Source: Flavobacterium sp. LC2016-13
GTDB taxonomy: Bacteria > Bacteroidota > Bacteroidia > Flavobacteriales > Flavobacteriaceae
Length of the DNA: 64,000 nucleotides
Assembly (NCBI RefSeq): GCF_009707955.1
Contig: NZ_WMDQ01000001.1
Coordinates: 372,001 to 436,000 of the forward strand
Direction of reading: 5' to 3'
Position 1 is the stretch's first letter, and the number at the start of each line of letters is the position of its first letter. The position numbers and the translations under genes are program-made. This document shows positions 1-7,515 of this stretch, piece after piece. Under the pieces are notes generated by a model, which ran no database searches, was not told the origin of the DNA, and was given only the letters and a program-made list of their open reading frames with translations.

Positions 1-183
1 GATATCGTACAGCATGCAGAAAAAGAAAACAATAACTATCCTTCTGAAATCGAATATTATAATGCTGTGAATTACTTAAAATTTAATGATAAAACCGAAG
101 TTGAAATGGGAGCTTATTTCTCAACAGGATTTAACACTTTTCAAACTAAATTTAATGAGTTTACTGCAAGTTTTCAAAAGTAA
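1..183 (+). CDS. C-terminal fragment of an unidentified protein
   Basis: An open frame enters from the left edge and ends at TAA 181-183, giving the last 60 residues of a protein whose start lies outside the window. The fragment is polar, with many Asn, Glu, Phe and Tyr residues, and has no recognisable motif or membrane segment. A strong hairpin with a T tract follows at once, as expected for the 3' end of a real gene. I do not recognise the family and assign no function. Confidence 0.6.
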   Translation, partial: DIVQHAEKENNNYPSEIEYYNAVNYLKFNDKTEVEMGAYFSTGFNTFQTKFNEFTASFQK

Positions 184-205
184 TACGCTTTTGAAATTAT
201 AACAT

Positions 206-243
206 AAAGCCGGTTTGAAACAATTCAAATCGGCTTTATTTTT
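206..243 (+). terminator. Rho-independent terminator of the left-edge gene
   Basis: Arms 206-219 and 224-237 form a 14-bp stem with one G-T pair around an ACAA loop, followed by a T-rich tail on the + strand. It overlaps the stop codon of the convergent lipoprotein gene, so it may act weakly in the other direction too. Confidence 0.75.
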
Positions 244-1087
244 TCGGAGGTGTTTTAACAACAATAATACTTTGTCCGTAACCTGCCCAGATACCAATTC
301 CGCCTTTTATATTCGATTTTAAACTTGTATTCGATGGGTAAATTGGGTTTTTACTGTTTACAATTTCGTTTTGCCAGCTGTTCCAGAAATCTAAAGCGTC
401 TTTATTTTGAGTTCTTAATTTTACATAAATTAAATCTCCATCGGCAAAATAAGGTGTAAATTTCGTTTTAGGAAAAAGCAAAATCCCCCTGTTTATTTGT
501 ACGGAAATATTTGGTGAACTAAAGTTTTTATCATCTAAATTGCCATAAAAAGCAGGAACAAAAACCGGTTCTTCATCAACGATTTTTGTCGCAACCTGAT
601 AATAATTTTTTTCGTTTAAAGGATCATCAAATTTCACAAAAACATAACCTGTGGTATCTGTTGGATTACTTTTTATATATTCGGCACTTTTAAGCTCAAC
701 ACTTTTTGGTATCGTCGTTACAGCTTCGACAACACGACTTAAATATTCTATTTTTAGTGAATATTCTTTTCCCGCTTCTCCTTTTAAAGTAGATCCAAAA
801 TACACAAAGGGTGGTATTCTGTTTTTATCATTTTTAACTCTTAAAACTTCTGAATTCACACCATCAGAAATTGTAATTTTTGCAGAGCGTATTACATGGT
901 TTAAAACATTTGTAGTGTCAATTACATCGGTTACCGGAATACTGCTTGACAATAAAACCTGAGCATAATCATCTTCTTCAATCCAGCCTTCAACTACAAT
1001 TTTAGATTCTATGCTTTGTTCCTTAAAATCATCTTTAGAACAACTTGTTATCAGTAAGGCAAAAAGAAATAGTATATATTTTTTCAT
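236..1087 (-). CDS. DUF4249 family lipoprotein
   Basis: The 283-residue protein starts with a lipoprotein signal: a Lys pair, a hydrophobic core and the lipobox ITSC with Cys16. The segment beginning KIVVEGWI, followed by alternating beta-type sequence, is characteristic of DUF4249, a Bacteroidota family of unknown function. Its gene starts 3 bases after the stop of the TonB-dependent receptor gene (1091-3370), so the two are surely cotranscribed. DUF4249 proteins are commonly found beside such receptors. By inference it is an outer-membrane-anchored accessory of that receptor; no substrate can be read from the sequence. The family call is fairly sure, the role is not. Confidence 0.8.
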   Translation of the reverse strand: MKKYILFLFALLITSCSKDDFKEQSIESKIVVEGWIEEDDYAQVLLSSSIPVTDVIDTTNVLNHVIRSAKITISDGVNSEVLRVKNDKNRIPPFVYFGSTLKGEAGKEYSLKIEYLSRVVEAVTTIPKSVELKSAEYIKSNPTDTTGYVFVKFDDPLNEKNYYQVATKIVDEEPVFVPAFYGNLDDKNFSSPNISVQINRGILLFPKTKFTPYFADGDLIYVKLRTQNKDALDFWNSWQNEIVNSKNPIYPSNTSLKSNIKGGIGIWAGYGQSIIVVKTPPKK

Positions 1088-1090
1088 TTC

Positions 1091-3370
1091 TTAAAATTTA
1101 AATCTCCAGCTAATGGAAGGCAAAATTCGATACAAAACTTTCTTATCTTGCTTTACAACAACGGTATTTTTATCATTATTAACCTGAACATCCAAAACCA
1201 CATAAATCGGATTATCAAGATTGAAAGTATTATAAATCGAAAAATTTAAAGCACTTTCTTTCTTATTGGTTTTCAGGAAAAAGTAATTTACTGAAAGATC
1301 TGTTCTAATATAATTTGGCATTTGTGCATTATTATATTCGGAGTATTCCTTAACCGGATTATTGTTTATAAAATACCATGAAGTTGGCATTGTAAATCGA
1401 TTTCCTGAACTGAATATTTGCGTGACACCAAAGTTCCATTTTTGATTTAAATCATACATCCCTACCAACGAAAGATTATGGCGCCTGTCATATTTGGCAA
1501 AATAGGTATTTCCGTTATTGAGTTTATCAAAATTTCGATCAGACCAACTCAAAGTATAACTTATCCAGCCGTTAAATTTTCCATTATTTTTTCTCAACAT
1601 CATTTCAAAACCATACGCTTTTCCTTTTCCAACCAATAAATCATTTTTGAATGTTGTAATTTCATTAAACTGAGTTATTCCGTATGGATATTCAAGTAAG
1701 TTTTTCATTGATCGATAAAAACCTCCAAAAGAAGAACTTAAATTTCTTGAAATATTTTGATTTGATCCTACTGAAAATTCATCTGAAGTTTGTGGTTTTA
1801 TTCCATCCGAACTTGCAATCCAAAAATCTGTCGGAATTCCAACGCTCGAAGTTGTTATCAAACTCAAATATTGATATTGTCTGTTATAAGATCCGTAAAA
1901 AGAATATTTTTCATTTGCTAAATAATTCAATAAAACCCGTGGCTGAAAATGCAAATAAGAATCATTAGAACCAGACGTATAATAATTAATCCGAAGCCCT
2001 AATTCTGCATTTAAATGATCGGTTAATTTTGGTTTAATCGTAGTAAAAACGGCAGCTTCATTGGCATTAATTATATTATTTTGAGTAGTATTACTGCTGT
2101 CCGTAAAATTTTCAACATTTATATTTTGAGGCTGTAAATTGTGATGAACATATTGGAATCCAGATTCGACAGGAATATTTTTTATCCAATATTTAAAAGC
2201 ATTATTAAACCCGAAATCTTTTACATACGAAGAAACTCCAAATTGAATTGTTGCCTGCTCCATATTCAAATCATTAGAATATTTGCTAAAATAAACTGAA
2301 TTCGACATGCTTGTTTTAGGCGAAAATGTGGTTACCAAAGTTGGAGAAACGGTGAGATTACTCCATTTCATATTTGTTTTTAAAGTAAGATTATTATCAT
2401 TAATTTTCAGATCATCGCTACTGATAAAAGCATCTACAGATAACAAATTATTCTTTGAAACTTGAGATATAAAAGTTATGTTTCCGTCTGAAAATCCATA
2501 TTTCATATCCTGAACATCATTGCTATTTGAACCTGAATTTACTAATGGCGCAACGACTTCATCAATATATGTTTTTCGTCCGGAAATGTAAACTCCGGTC
2601 TTTTCATTTACGGGAACAGCCAAAGTTAATTGCGATGCTAAAATGCCAAGATTTCCCTGAATCGCAAATTCTGAAGGTATTTTTTTATTGGGAATTAATA
2701 ACGTTGTAGAACTCAAACGCCCGCCATATTTTGAATTAGAACTTGATTTATCAAACTCAACTTCTTTAATATGATCTGTGTTATAAAAAGGAAAAATACC
2801 TAACAAATGTGACATTCCATAAACGGGAGTTCCATCATATAATATGGCGTTATGTCCAGGATCGCCTCCTCTTACATATAAATATCCGTTGGCATCTCCT
2901 GAATTCTGAACGCCGGGCATTAATTGTAAAATTTTAATAATATCTGTGGTTCCAAGAGAAGTTGGTACAGAAGACAATTCTTTTAAGTTAAAAGATAATT
3001 TACCTCCTGATAAAGCTGTAACACCACTTTTCTTGTCATTTTCTATGATTACTTCTTTTAAAAGAGAAATATCTTTTTCTAAAGTAATTGAAATTAGAGT
3101 GTCTTTTAAAAAATCAAAATCAATAGATTTATGAATATAACCCAATTGATTTATTGTTAGTTTAATTTTTCCTAAAGGAATACTTCCTGAAAAATTACCA
3201 AGAGTATCTGTTAAGGTGTAAAAGTTTTGATTATTTGAAGTAAAAGAAATACTTGCCCCAACTAAGTTTTCGTTTTCACCGGATTTCACATTTCCATTAA
3301 TATTGGCTTTTGACTGCGCAAATACACTGGAAAAACATAATAAACAAAGGATAATAATTGGTTTCAGCAC
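1091..3370 (-). CDS. TonB-dependent receptor with carboxypeptidase-regulatory-like N-domain
   Basis: The 759-residue protein has a signal peptide (about 1-19, ending in VFAQ), a carboxypeptidase-regulatory-like beta-sandwich (about 22-105), a plug domain (about 120-225, with the plug signature YLYVRGGDPGHNAILYDG) and a beta-barrel that ends in an aromatic C-terminus (WRFKF). It is an outer-membrane receptor of the class that pairs with DUF4249 proteins, and the DUF4249 gene follows after 3 bases. The start is GTG at 3370; the next upstream in-frame codons include a stop, so no ATG alternative exists. The ligand is unknown. The barrel is shorter than in typical SusC proteins, and no SusD partner is present, so a polysaccharide utilisation role is not supported. 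Confidence 0.88.
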   Translation of the reverse strand: MLKPIIILCLLCFSSVFAQSKANINGNVKSGENENLVGASISFTSNNQNFYTLTDTLGNFSGSIPLGKIKLTINQLGYIHKSIDFDFLKDTLISITLEKDISLLKEVIIENDKKSGVTALSGGKLSFNLKELSSVPTSLGTTDIIKILQLMPGVQNSGDANGYLYVRGGDPGHNAILYDGTPVYGMSHLLGIFPFYNTDHIKEVEFDKSSSNSKYGGRLSSTTLLIPNKKIPSEFAIQGNLGILASQLTLAVPVNEKTGVYISGRKTYIDEVVAPLVNSGSNSNDVQDMKYGFSDGNITFISQVSKNNLLSVDAFISSDDLKINDNNLTLKTNMKWSNLTVSPTLVTTFSPKTSMSNSVYFSKYSNDLNMEQATIQFGVSSYVKDFGFNNAFKYWIKNIPVESGFQYVHHNLQPQNINVENFTDSSNTTQNNIINANEAAVFTTIKPKLTDHLNAELGLRINYYTSGSNDSYLHFQPRVLLNYLANEKYSFYGSYNRQYQYLSLITTSSVGIPTDFWIASSDGIKPQTSDEFSVGSNQNISRNLSSSFGGFYRSMKNLLEYPYGITQFNEITTFKNDLLVGKGKAYGFEMMLRKNNGKFNGWISYTLSWSDRNFDKLNNGNTYFAKYDRRHNLSLVGMYDLNQKWNFGVTQIFSSGNRFTMPTSWYFINNNPVKEYSEYNNAQMPNYIRTDLSVNYFFLKTNKKESALNFSIYNTFNLDNPIYVVLDVQVNNDKNTVVVKQDKKVLYRILPSISWRFKF

Positions 3371-3400
3371 TTGGTTTTAATAATAGAAAAGTGCGAAAGT

Positions 3401-3439
3401 AAACAATTATAACCCAATAACATCAGGTTATAATTGTTT
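3401..3439 (-). terminator. Stem-loop between pdxJ and the receptor gene
   Basis: Arms 3401-3414 and 3426-3439 pair perfectly over 14 bp around an 11-base loop. It lies just after the pdxJ stop on the minus strand and probably ends that transcript, although the T tract is weak. A degenerate -7-like element (TACTTTCG on the minus strand, 3394-3401) for the receptor gene abuts it. Confidence 0.55.
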
Positions 3440-3450
3440 TAATTTTAATC

Positions 3451-4164
3451 TTATTTTAATTTATTCAGGTACATATTTACCACATTATCTAAACCTAGAT
3501 AAAGCGCTTCTGAAATTAAAGCGTGACCTATAGAAACTTCTAATAACCCCGGGATATTTTGTTTGAAAAACTGAATATTATCTAAACTTAAATCATGTCC
3601 GGCGTTAATTCCTAAACCTAATTCATTTGCCAATTCTGCTGATTTAACATACGGATCAATTCCGTTTTTATTTCCTAAATCATATTGATGTGCAAAAGCT
3701 TCCGTGTATAATTCGATTCTGTCTGTTCCTGTTTTTTTCGCTCCTTCGATCATTTCCAGAATTGGATCTACGAAAATCGAAGTTCTGATTCCGTTTCGTT
3801 GAAATTCCTGAATAACTTCAGTCAAATAAGCTTGATTTTTTAGTGTATCCCAACCTGCAGAAGACGTAATTGCTCCAATTGCATCCGGAACTAAAGTTAC
3901 CTGAGTTGGTTTACATTCTAAAACCAAATCGATAAAATTATGTTGCGGATTTCCTTCAATATTATATTCGGTATAAACGATGGCTTTTAAATCTCTTGCA
4001 TCCTGATAACGAATATGGCGCTCGTCCGGACGCGGGTGAATGGTGATTCCCTGCCCTCCAAATTTCTGAATATCCGTCGCTACTTTTAGTAAATCTGGAA
4101 CGTTTCCGCCTCGCGCATTTCGCAGGGTTGCAATTTTATTGATATTTACACTTAACTTTGTCAT
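3451..4164 (-). CDS. pdxJ: Pyridoxine 5'-phosphate synthase
   Basis: PdxJ condenses 1-deoxyxylulose 5-phosphate with 3-amino-2-oxopropyl phosphate to give pyridoxine 5'-phosphate, the ring-closing step of the DXP-dependent vitamin B6 pathway in the cytoplasm. The 237-residue length is normal. Visible signatures are the N-terminal VNINKIATLRNARGG strand, the TIHPRPDERHI phosphate-binding and catalytic loop (about 41-51), and the C-terminal NAGHDL and SIGHAL motifs of the TIM barrel. It stands alone on the minus strand, divergent from the CBS gene at 4281, with a 14-bp hairpin after its stop. Confidence 0.96.
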   Translation of the reverse strand: MTKLSVNINKIATLRNARGGNVPDLLKVATDIQKFGGQGITIHPRPDERHIRYQDARDLKAIVYTEYNIEGNPQHNFIDLVLECKPTQVTLVPDAIGAITSSAGWDTLKNQAYLTEVIQEFQRNGIRTSIFVDPILEMIEGAKKTGTDRIELYTEAFAHQYDLGNKNGIDPYVKSAELANELGLGINAGHDLSLDNIQFFKQNIPGLLEVSIGHALISEALYLGLDNVVNMYLNKLK

Positions 4165-4192
4165 ATAAATAGATAATTAATTCTAGTAACAC

Positions 4193-4214
4193 TATATTTG
4201 TTACGACAAAAATA
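4193..4214. promoter_or_regulatory. Divergent -7 elements between pdxJ and the CBS gene
   Basis: Two exact TAnnTTTG matches lie back to back: TATATTTG at 4193-4200 on the + strand, and TATTTTTG on the minus strand at 4207-4214, correctly placed for pdxJ. A good -33 TTG is not visible for either. The plus-strand copy would leave an 80-base leader for the CBS gene. Confidence 0.4.
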
Positions 4215-4280
4215 CAAAGTAAAACGTAGCAGTTTTTGCTATTTTTTGATTATTTTGCGTGAAATATCTTCAATTGATTT

Positions 4281-4940
4281 ATGACAGAAATTACTAACTA
4301 TATCACAAACGATTTTCGAGCAATTGATAGTCAGGAAACGATAGCATCGGTTCAGGACTTTTTTGCTGACGTGAATTTTTCGCATTTTCCGGTTTTAGAA
4401 AATGGTATTTTCATTGGAAGTATTGCTTCTGATGATGTCGAAACTTTTGATATCGACAAAAAAGCAATTGACTATAAATATACTTTAGAACGTTATTTTG
4501 CCAGAAAATCAATGATGTGGCTTGACGTTCTAGAAGTTTTTGCCAAGAACCACACCAACACTGTTCCGGTTATCGATGAAAATAATACCTATATAGGATA
4601 TTATGAAATGGAAGATATCATGAAATTTTTTCAGGAAACTCCATTTTTAAAAGAACAAGGCGGGATTATTATTGTGCAAAAAGGTCTTTTAGATTATTCA
4701 ATGGGTCAGGTAACTCAAATTGTAGAAAGTAATAATGGCAAAATACTGGGCTGTTTTATATCTGAAGCTGATTTAGAAAATGTTCAGATTACAGTAAAAA
4801 TTGGCATTGGACCGATGAATGAAATTATTCAGACTTTTAGACGATATAATTACGAGATTATTTCAGAACATCAGGAAGATGCATACATCAATAGCCTGAA
4901 AGAACGTTCTGATTATTTAGACAAATACCTTAATATATAG
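4281..4940 (+). CDS. CBS-domain protein with ACT-like C-terminus
   Basis: This 219-residue cytoplasmic protein carries two CBS motifs, roughly residues 8-60 and 72-120, seen as repeated FPVLENG.. and VPVIDENNTYIGYYEMED patterns. CBS pairs usually bind adenine nucleotides. The remaining part (about 128-205) has the alternating strand-helix pattern and the GxxxxIIQTFRRYNYEI ending expected of an ACT-like regulatory fold. It precedes nadK by 87 bases on the same strand, an arrangement I believe is common in flavobacteria. A role as a nucleotide-sensing regulator, perhaps tied to NAD(P) supply, is inference only. Confidence 0.82.
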   Translation: MTEITNYITNDFRAIDSQETIASVQDFFADVNFSHFPVLENGIFIGSIASDDVETFDIDKKAIDYKYTLERYFARKSMMWLDVLEVFAKNHTNTVPVIDENNTYIGYYEMEDIMKFFQETPFLKEQGGIIIVQKGLLDYSMGQVTQIVESNNGKILGCFISEADLENVQITVKIGIGPMNEIIQTFRRYNYEIISEHQEDAYINSLKERSDYLDKYLNI

Positions 4941-5027
4941 TTTTCTATGTTGAACCGGTTACTTGTTTAATCGTTTTGACGAAAAAAATAGCGATAAACA
5001 ATTAAATAAAAAACTCTTCAACACCAG

Positions 5028-5915
5028 ATGAAAGTAGCCATTTACGGACAGTATTATCAGAACAGTACAGAACCTATTATCAAGGATATATTTTTGTTTT
5101 TTAAAACGAATAATGTCGAAATGGTTATAGAAGAAAACTTTCTAAAGATGCTTCACGAAAAGGAACTTGTAAAAAAAGAATATAAAACTTTTTCTGCAAT
5201 CACATCCTTAGACAGCAGTTTTGAAATGCTGATTAGTATTGGTGGTGACGGAACTATTTTAAGGGCTGCTACTTTAGTACGTAATTCAGGTGTTCCTATT
5301 TTAGGTATTAATGCAGGAAGGCTTGGTTTTTTGGCTACTGTTCAAAAAGAAAAAATAGACAGCTTTTTACAATTTGTTATTGACAAAAATTACACTACTT
5401 CTGAAAGAACTTTATTAAGCATAACATGCGATCCTAAAAATGATGCTATTGAAGAAGATTTGAATTTTGCGATGAATGAGATTACGGTGAGCAGAAAAGA
5501 TACGACTTCGATGATTACAGTTGAAACATATCTTAATAATGAATATCTAAATTCATATTGGGCTGACGGTTTAATCATCTCTACGCCAACAGGCTCTACA
5601 GGTTATTCTTTAAGCTGTGGCGGCCCCTTGTTAACACCTGATGTTAAAAGTCTGGTAATTACACCTATTGCTCCACATAATTTAACAGCAAGACCTCTTG
5701 TTATTCCTGATGATACTGAAATCAAGTTACGTGTTTCGGGAAGAGAAGATCAATATTTGGTTTCATTAGATTCAAGAATAGCTTCTGTAAAAAATGAATC
5801 AGTTTTAACAATCAAAAAAACAGATTTTAAAATAAAAATGGTCGAAATCCCGGGGGAAACTTTCTTAAAAACCTTGAGAAACAAATTACTTTGGGGAGAA
5901 GATAAGAGAAATTAA
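5028..5915 (+). CDS. nadK: NAD kinase
   Basis: NadK phosphorylates NAD+ to NADP+ in the cytoplasm. The 295-residue length fits the family. The catalytic GGDGT motif is present at residues 72-76, and the NAD-binding segment TPTGSTGYSLSCGGP lies near residues 185-200. The start ATG at 5028 gives the usual short N-terminal strand (MKVAIYG). It lies 87 bases downstream of the CBS-domain gene and may be cotranscribed with it. A small hairpin follows the stop. Confidence 0.97.
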   Translation: MKVAIYGQYYQNSTEPIIKDIFLFFKTNNVEMVIEENFLKMLHEKELVKKEYKTFSAITSLDSSFEMLISIGGDGTILRAATLVRNSGVPILGINAGRLGFLATVQKEKIDSFLQFVIDKNYTTSERTLLSITCDPKNDAIEEDLNFAMNEITVSRKDTTSMITVETYLNNEYLNSYWADGLIISTPTGSTGYSLSCGGPLLTPDVKSLVITPIAPHNLTARPLVIPDDTEIKLRVSGREDQYLVSLDSRIASVKNESVLTIKKTDFKIKMVEIPGETFLKTLRNKLLWGEDKRN

Positions 5916-5933
5916 GCTTTTTTCTAATTCGCC

Positions 5934-5956
5934 ACTATACGATTATAGTACTTTTT
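5934..5956 (+). terminator. Weak hairpin after nadK
   Basis: A 6-bp stem (5934-5939 with 5944-5949, CGAT loop) is followed by a run of five T residues. It is short and A/T-rich, so termination may be partial. Confidence 0.4.
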
Positions 5957-6041
5957 GCCGTTTTGCATATATCGAATCATTATTAAATGTCTCAAAATCA
6001 TGTTGTATATTGAAAAAAAAGCACATTTAACTAAAGGAACG

Positions 6042-6070
6042 TTGATTCGTATCGATAATTATTATATTTG
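6042..6070 (+). promoter_or_regulatory. Promoter of the DUF6089-uppS-bamA-ompH operon
   Basis: TTG at 6042-6044, an 18-base spacer and TATATTTG at 6063-6070 match the Flavobacterium consensus TTG-N17-23-TAnnTTTG exactly. Transcription would begin near 6077, 12 bases before the ATG at 6089. This is the best promoter match seen in the window. Confidence 0.75.
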
Positions 6071-6088
6071 CACGCAATTTTGAATTAA

Positions 6089-6763
6089 ATGAAGAAAATT
6101 TTTAATTTATTGTTATGTTTTTTCCCCCTTATTACACTTAATGCTCAAATAAACGAGATAGGTGTTTTTCTTGGTGGAAGTAACTTCGTTGGTGACGTAG
6201 GAAGCACAACTTATATCAATCCGGATAAACTGGCTTTTGGTGTTTTGTACAAGTGGAATAAAAGTCCTCGTCATTCATATCGCTTTTCGTATACACAATC
6301 ATCCGTTACAGGAAATGATTTTGAATCAGAAGAAGGAGGGCGAAACAAAAGAGGTTACAAATTTAAAAATAATATTAAAGAACTATCTGCCGGTTTAGAA
6401 TTCAACTTTTTTGATTTTAATCTTCACGATTATCATCCAAAAATTACTCCTTATGTATATTCAGGTTTAAGTTATTTCTTTTATGATGATCTATATATTA
6501 TAGGAGGACAAACAAGAAAAGAAAAAACTTCAAGTTCAATTGCTATTCCTATGACGTTAGGAATAAAATCAAATGTATCTCCAAAACTTATTTTAGCAGT
6601 AGAAGTTGGAGCACGTTATACTTTTACAGATAACATTGACGGAAGTAATCCGAATAATGAAGCTTTGAGATTTGGAAATATAAATAATAATGACTGGTAT
6701 GTTTTCTCAGGTGTTACACTAACATATACCTTTGGACTAAAACCTTGCTATTGCGCAGAATAA
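6089..6763 (+). CDS. DUF6089 family outer-membrane protein
   Basis: The 224-residue product begins with a signal peptide (about 1-19, ending in LNAQ) and continues as alternating polar and aromatic strands, consistent with a small 8-stranded outer-membrane beta-barrel. The segment INEIGVFLGGSNFVGDVG after the signal peptide is typical of DUF6089 (older name: outer membrane protein beta-barrel family). It is the first gene of the operon and sits 4 bases before uppS; this order, DUF6089-uppS-bamA-ompH, is conserved in Flavobacteriaceae. Its function is not known. Linkage to bamA suggests a role in envelope assembly, which is inference. Confidence 0.85.
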   Translation: MKKIFNLLLCFFPLITLNAQINEIGVFLGGSNFVGDVGSTTYINPDKLAFGVLYKWNKSPRHSYRFSYTQSSVTGNDFESEEGGRNKRGYKFKNNIKELSAGLEFNFFDFNLHDYHPKITPYVYSGLSYFFYDDLYIIGGQTRKEKTSSSIAIPMTLGIKSNVSPKLILAVEVGARYTFTDNIDGSNPNNEALRFGNINNNDWYVFSGVTLTYTFGLKPCYCAE

Positions 6764-6767
6764 TAAA

Positions 6768-7508
6768 ATGAACTTAATAGACTCTATAGACCTAACAAAC
6801 CTACCTAAACATCTGGCCATTATTATGGACGGTAATGGACGTTGGGCAAAGCAACAAGGTTTTTTGAGAGCTTTTGGCCATGAAAACGGTACAAAATCTG
6901 TAAAAAAAACAATTACAACTTGTGCAAAACTTGGTATCGAATACTTAACACTTTATGCTTTCTCTACAGAAAACTGGAATCGTCCTAAATTGGAGGTTGA
7001 AGCTTTGATGAAAATATTGATCAATTCTTTAAAAAAAGAGCTTGGTACTTTGCAAGAAAACAATATCAGGTTAAATGCAATTGGAAATCTTGAGAAATTG
7101 CCAAAAAGTGCTCAAAAAGAACTTTTAGATGTCATCGATAAAACCAAAAATAATACGCGTCTTACCTTAACACTGGCCTTAAGTTACGGATCAAGAGAAG
7201 AATTGGTAAATGTCGTAAGAATCATCAGTGATAAAGTTAAAAATAATATAATTTCAATAGACACTATTGACGATTCAATTATAAATGAGCATCTTTACAC
7301 GCAAAATTTACCAGACGTAGATTTATTAATACGAACAAGTGGAGAACATAGAATAAGTAATTTTTTGTTGTGGCAGATAGCCTATGCAGAGTTATATTTT
7401 ACTAATGTCTTATGGCCAGACTTTAAAGACCAAGATTTATATGAGGCTATTATTAGTTATCAAAAAAGAGAACGTAGATTTGGAAAAACCAGTGAACAAA
7501 TTAAATAA
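6768..7508 (+). CDS. uppS: Isoprenyl transferase (undecaprenyl diphosphate synthase)
   Basis: This cis-prenyltransferase extends farnesyl diphosphate with isopentenyl diphosphate to the C55 lipid carrier used for peptidoglycan and surface polysaccharides. The 246-residue length is normal. The catalytic block IIMDGNGRWAKQ is at residues 18-29 with the catalytic Asp21, and the C-terminal substrate-binding block RTSGEHRISNFLLWQ is complete. It lies 4 bases after the DUF6089 gene and 7 bases before the preferred bamA start, so the genes form one operon. Confidence 0.97.
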   Translation: MNLIDSIDLTNLPKHLAIIMDGNGRWAKQQGFLRAFGHENGTKSVKKTITTCAKLGIEYLTLYAFSTENWNRPKLEVEALMKILINSLKKELGTLQENNIRLNAIGNLEKLPKSAQKELLDVIDKTKNNTRLTLTLALSYGSREELVNVVRIISDKVKNNIISIDTIDDSIINEHLYTQNLPDVDLLIRTSGEHRISNFLLWQIAYAELYFTNVLWPDFKDQDLYEAIISYQKRERRFGKTSEQIK

Positions 7509-7515
7509 TTTTTTA

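Noticed and set aside
7384-7515. Upstream extension of bamA starting at ATG 7384 inside uppS
   Set aside because: The 44 extra residues overlap the conserved end of uppS and put charged sequence before a clear signal peptide. GTG 7516 or 7492 is more likely.
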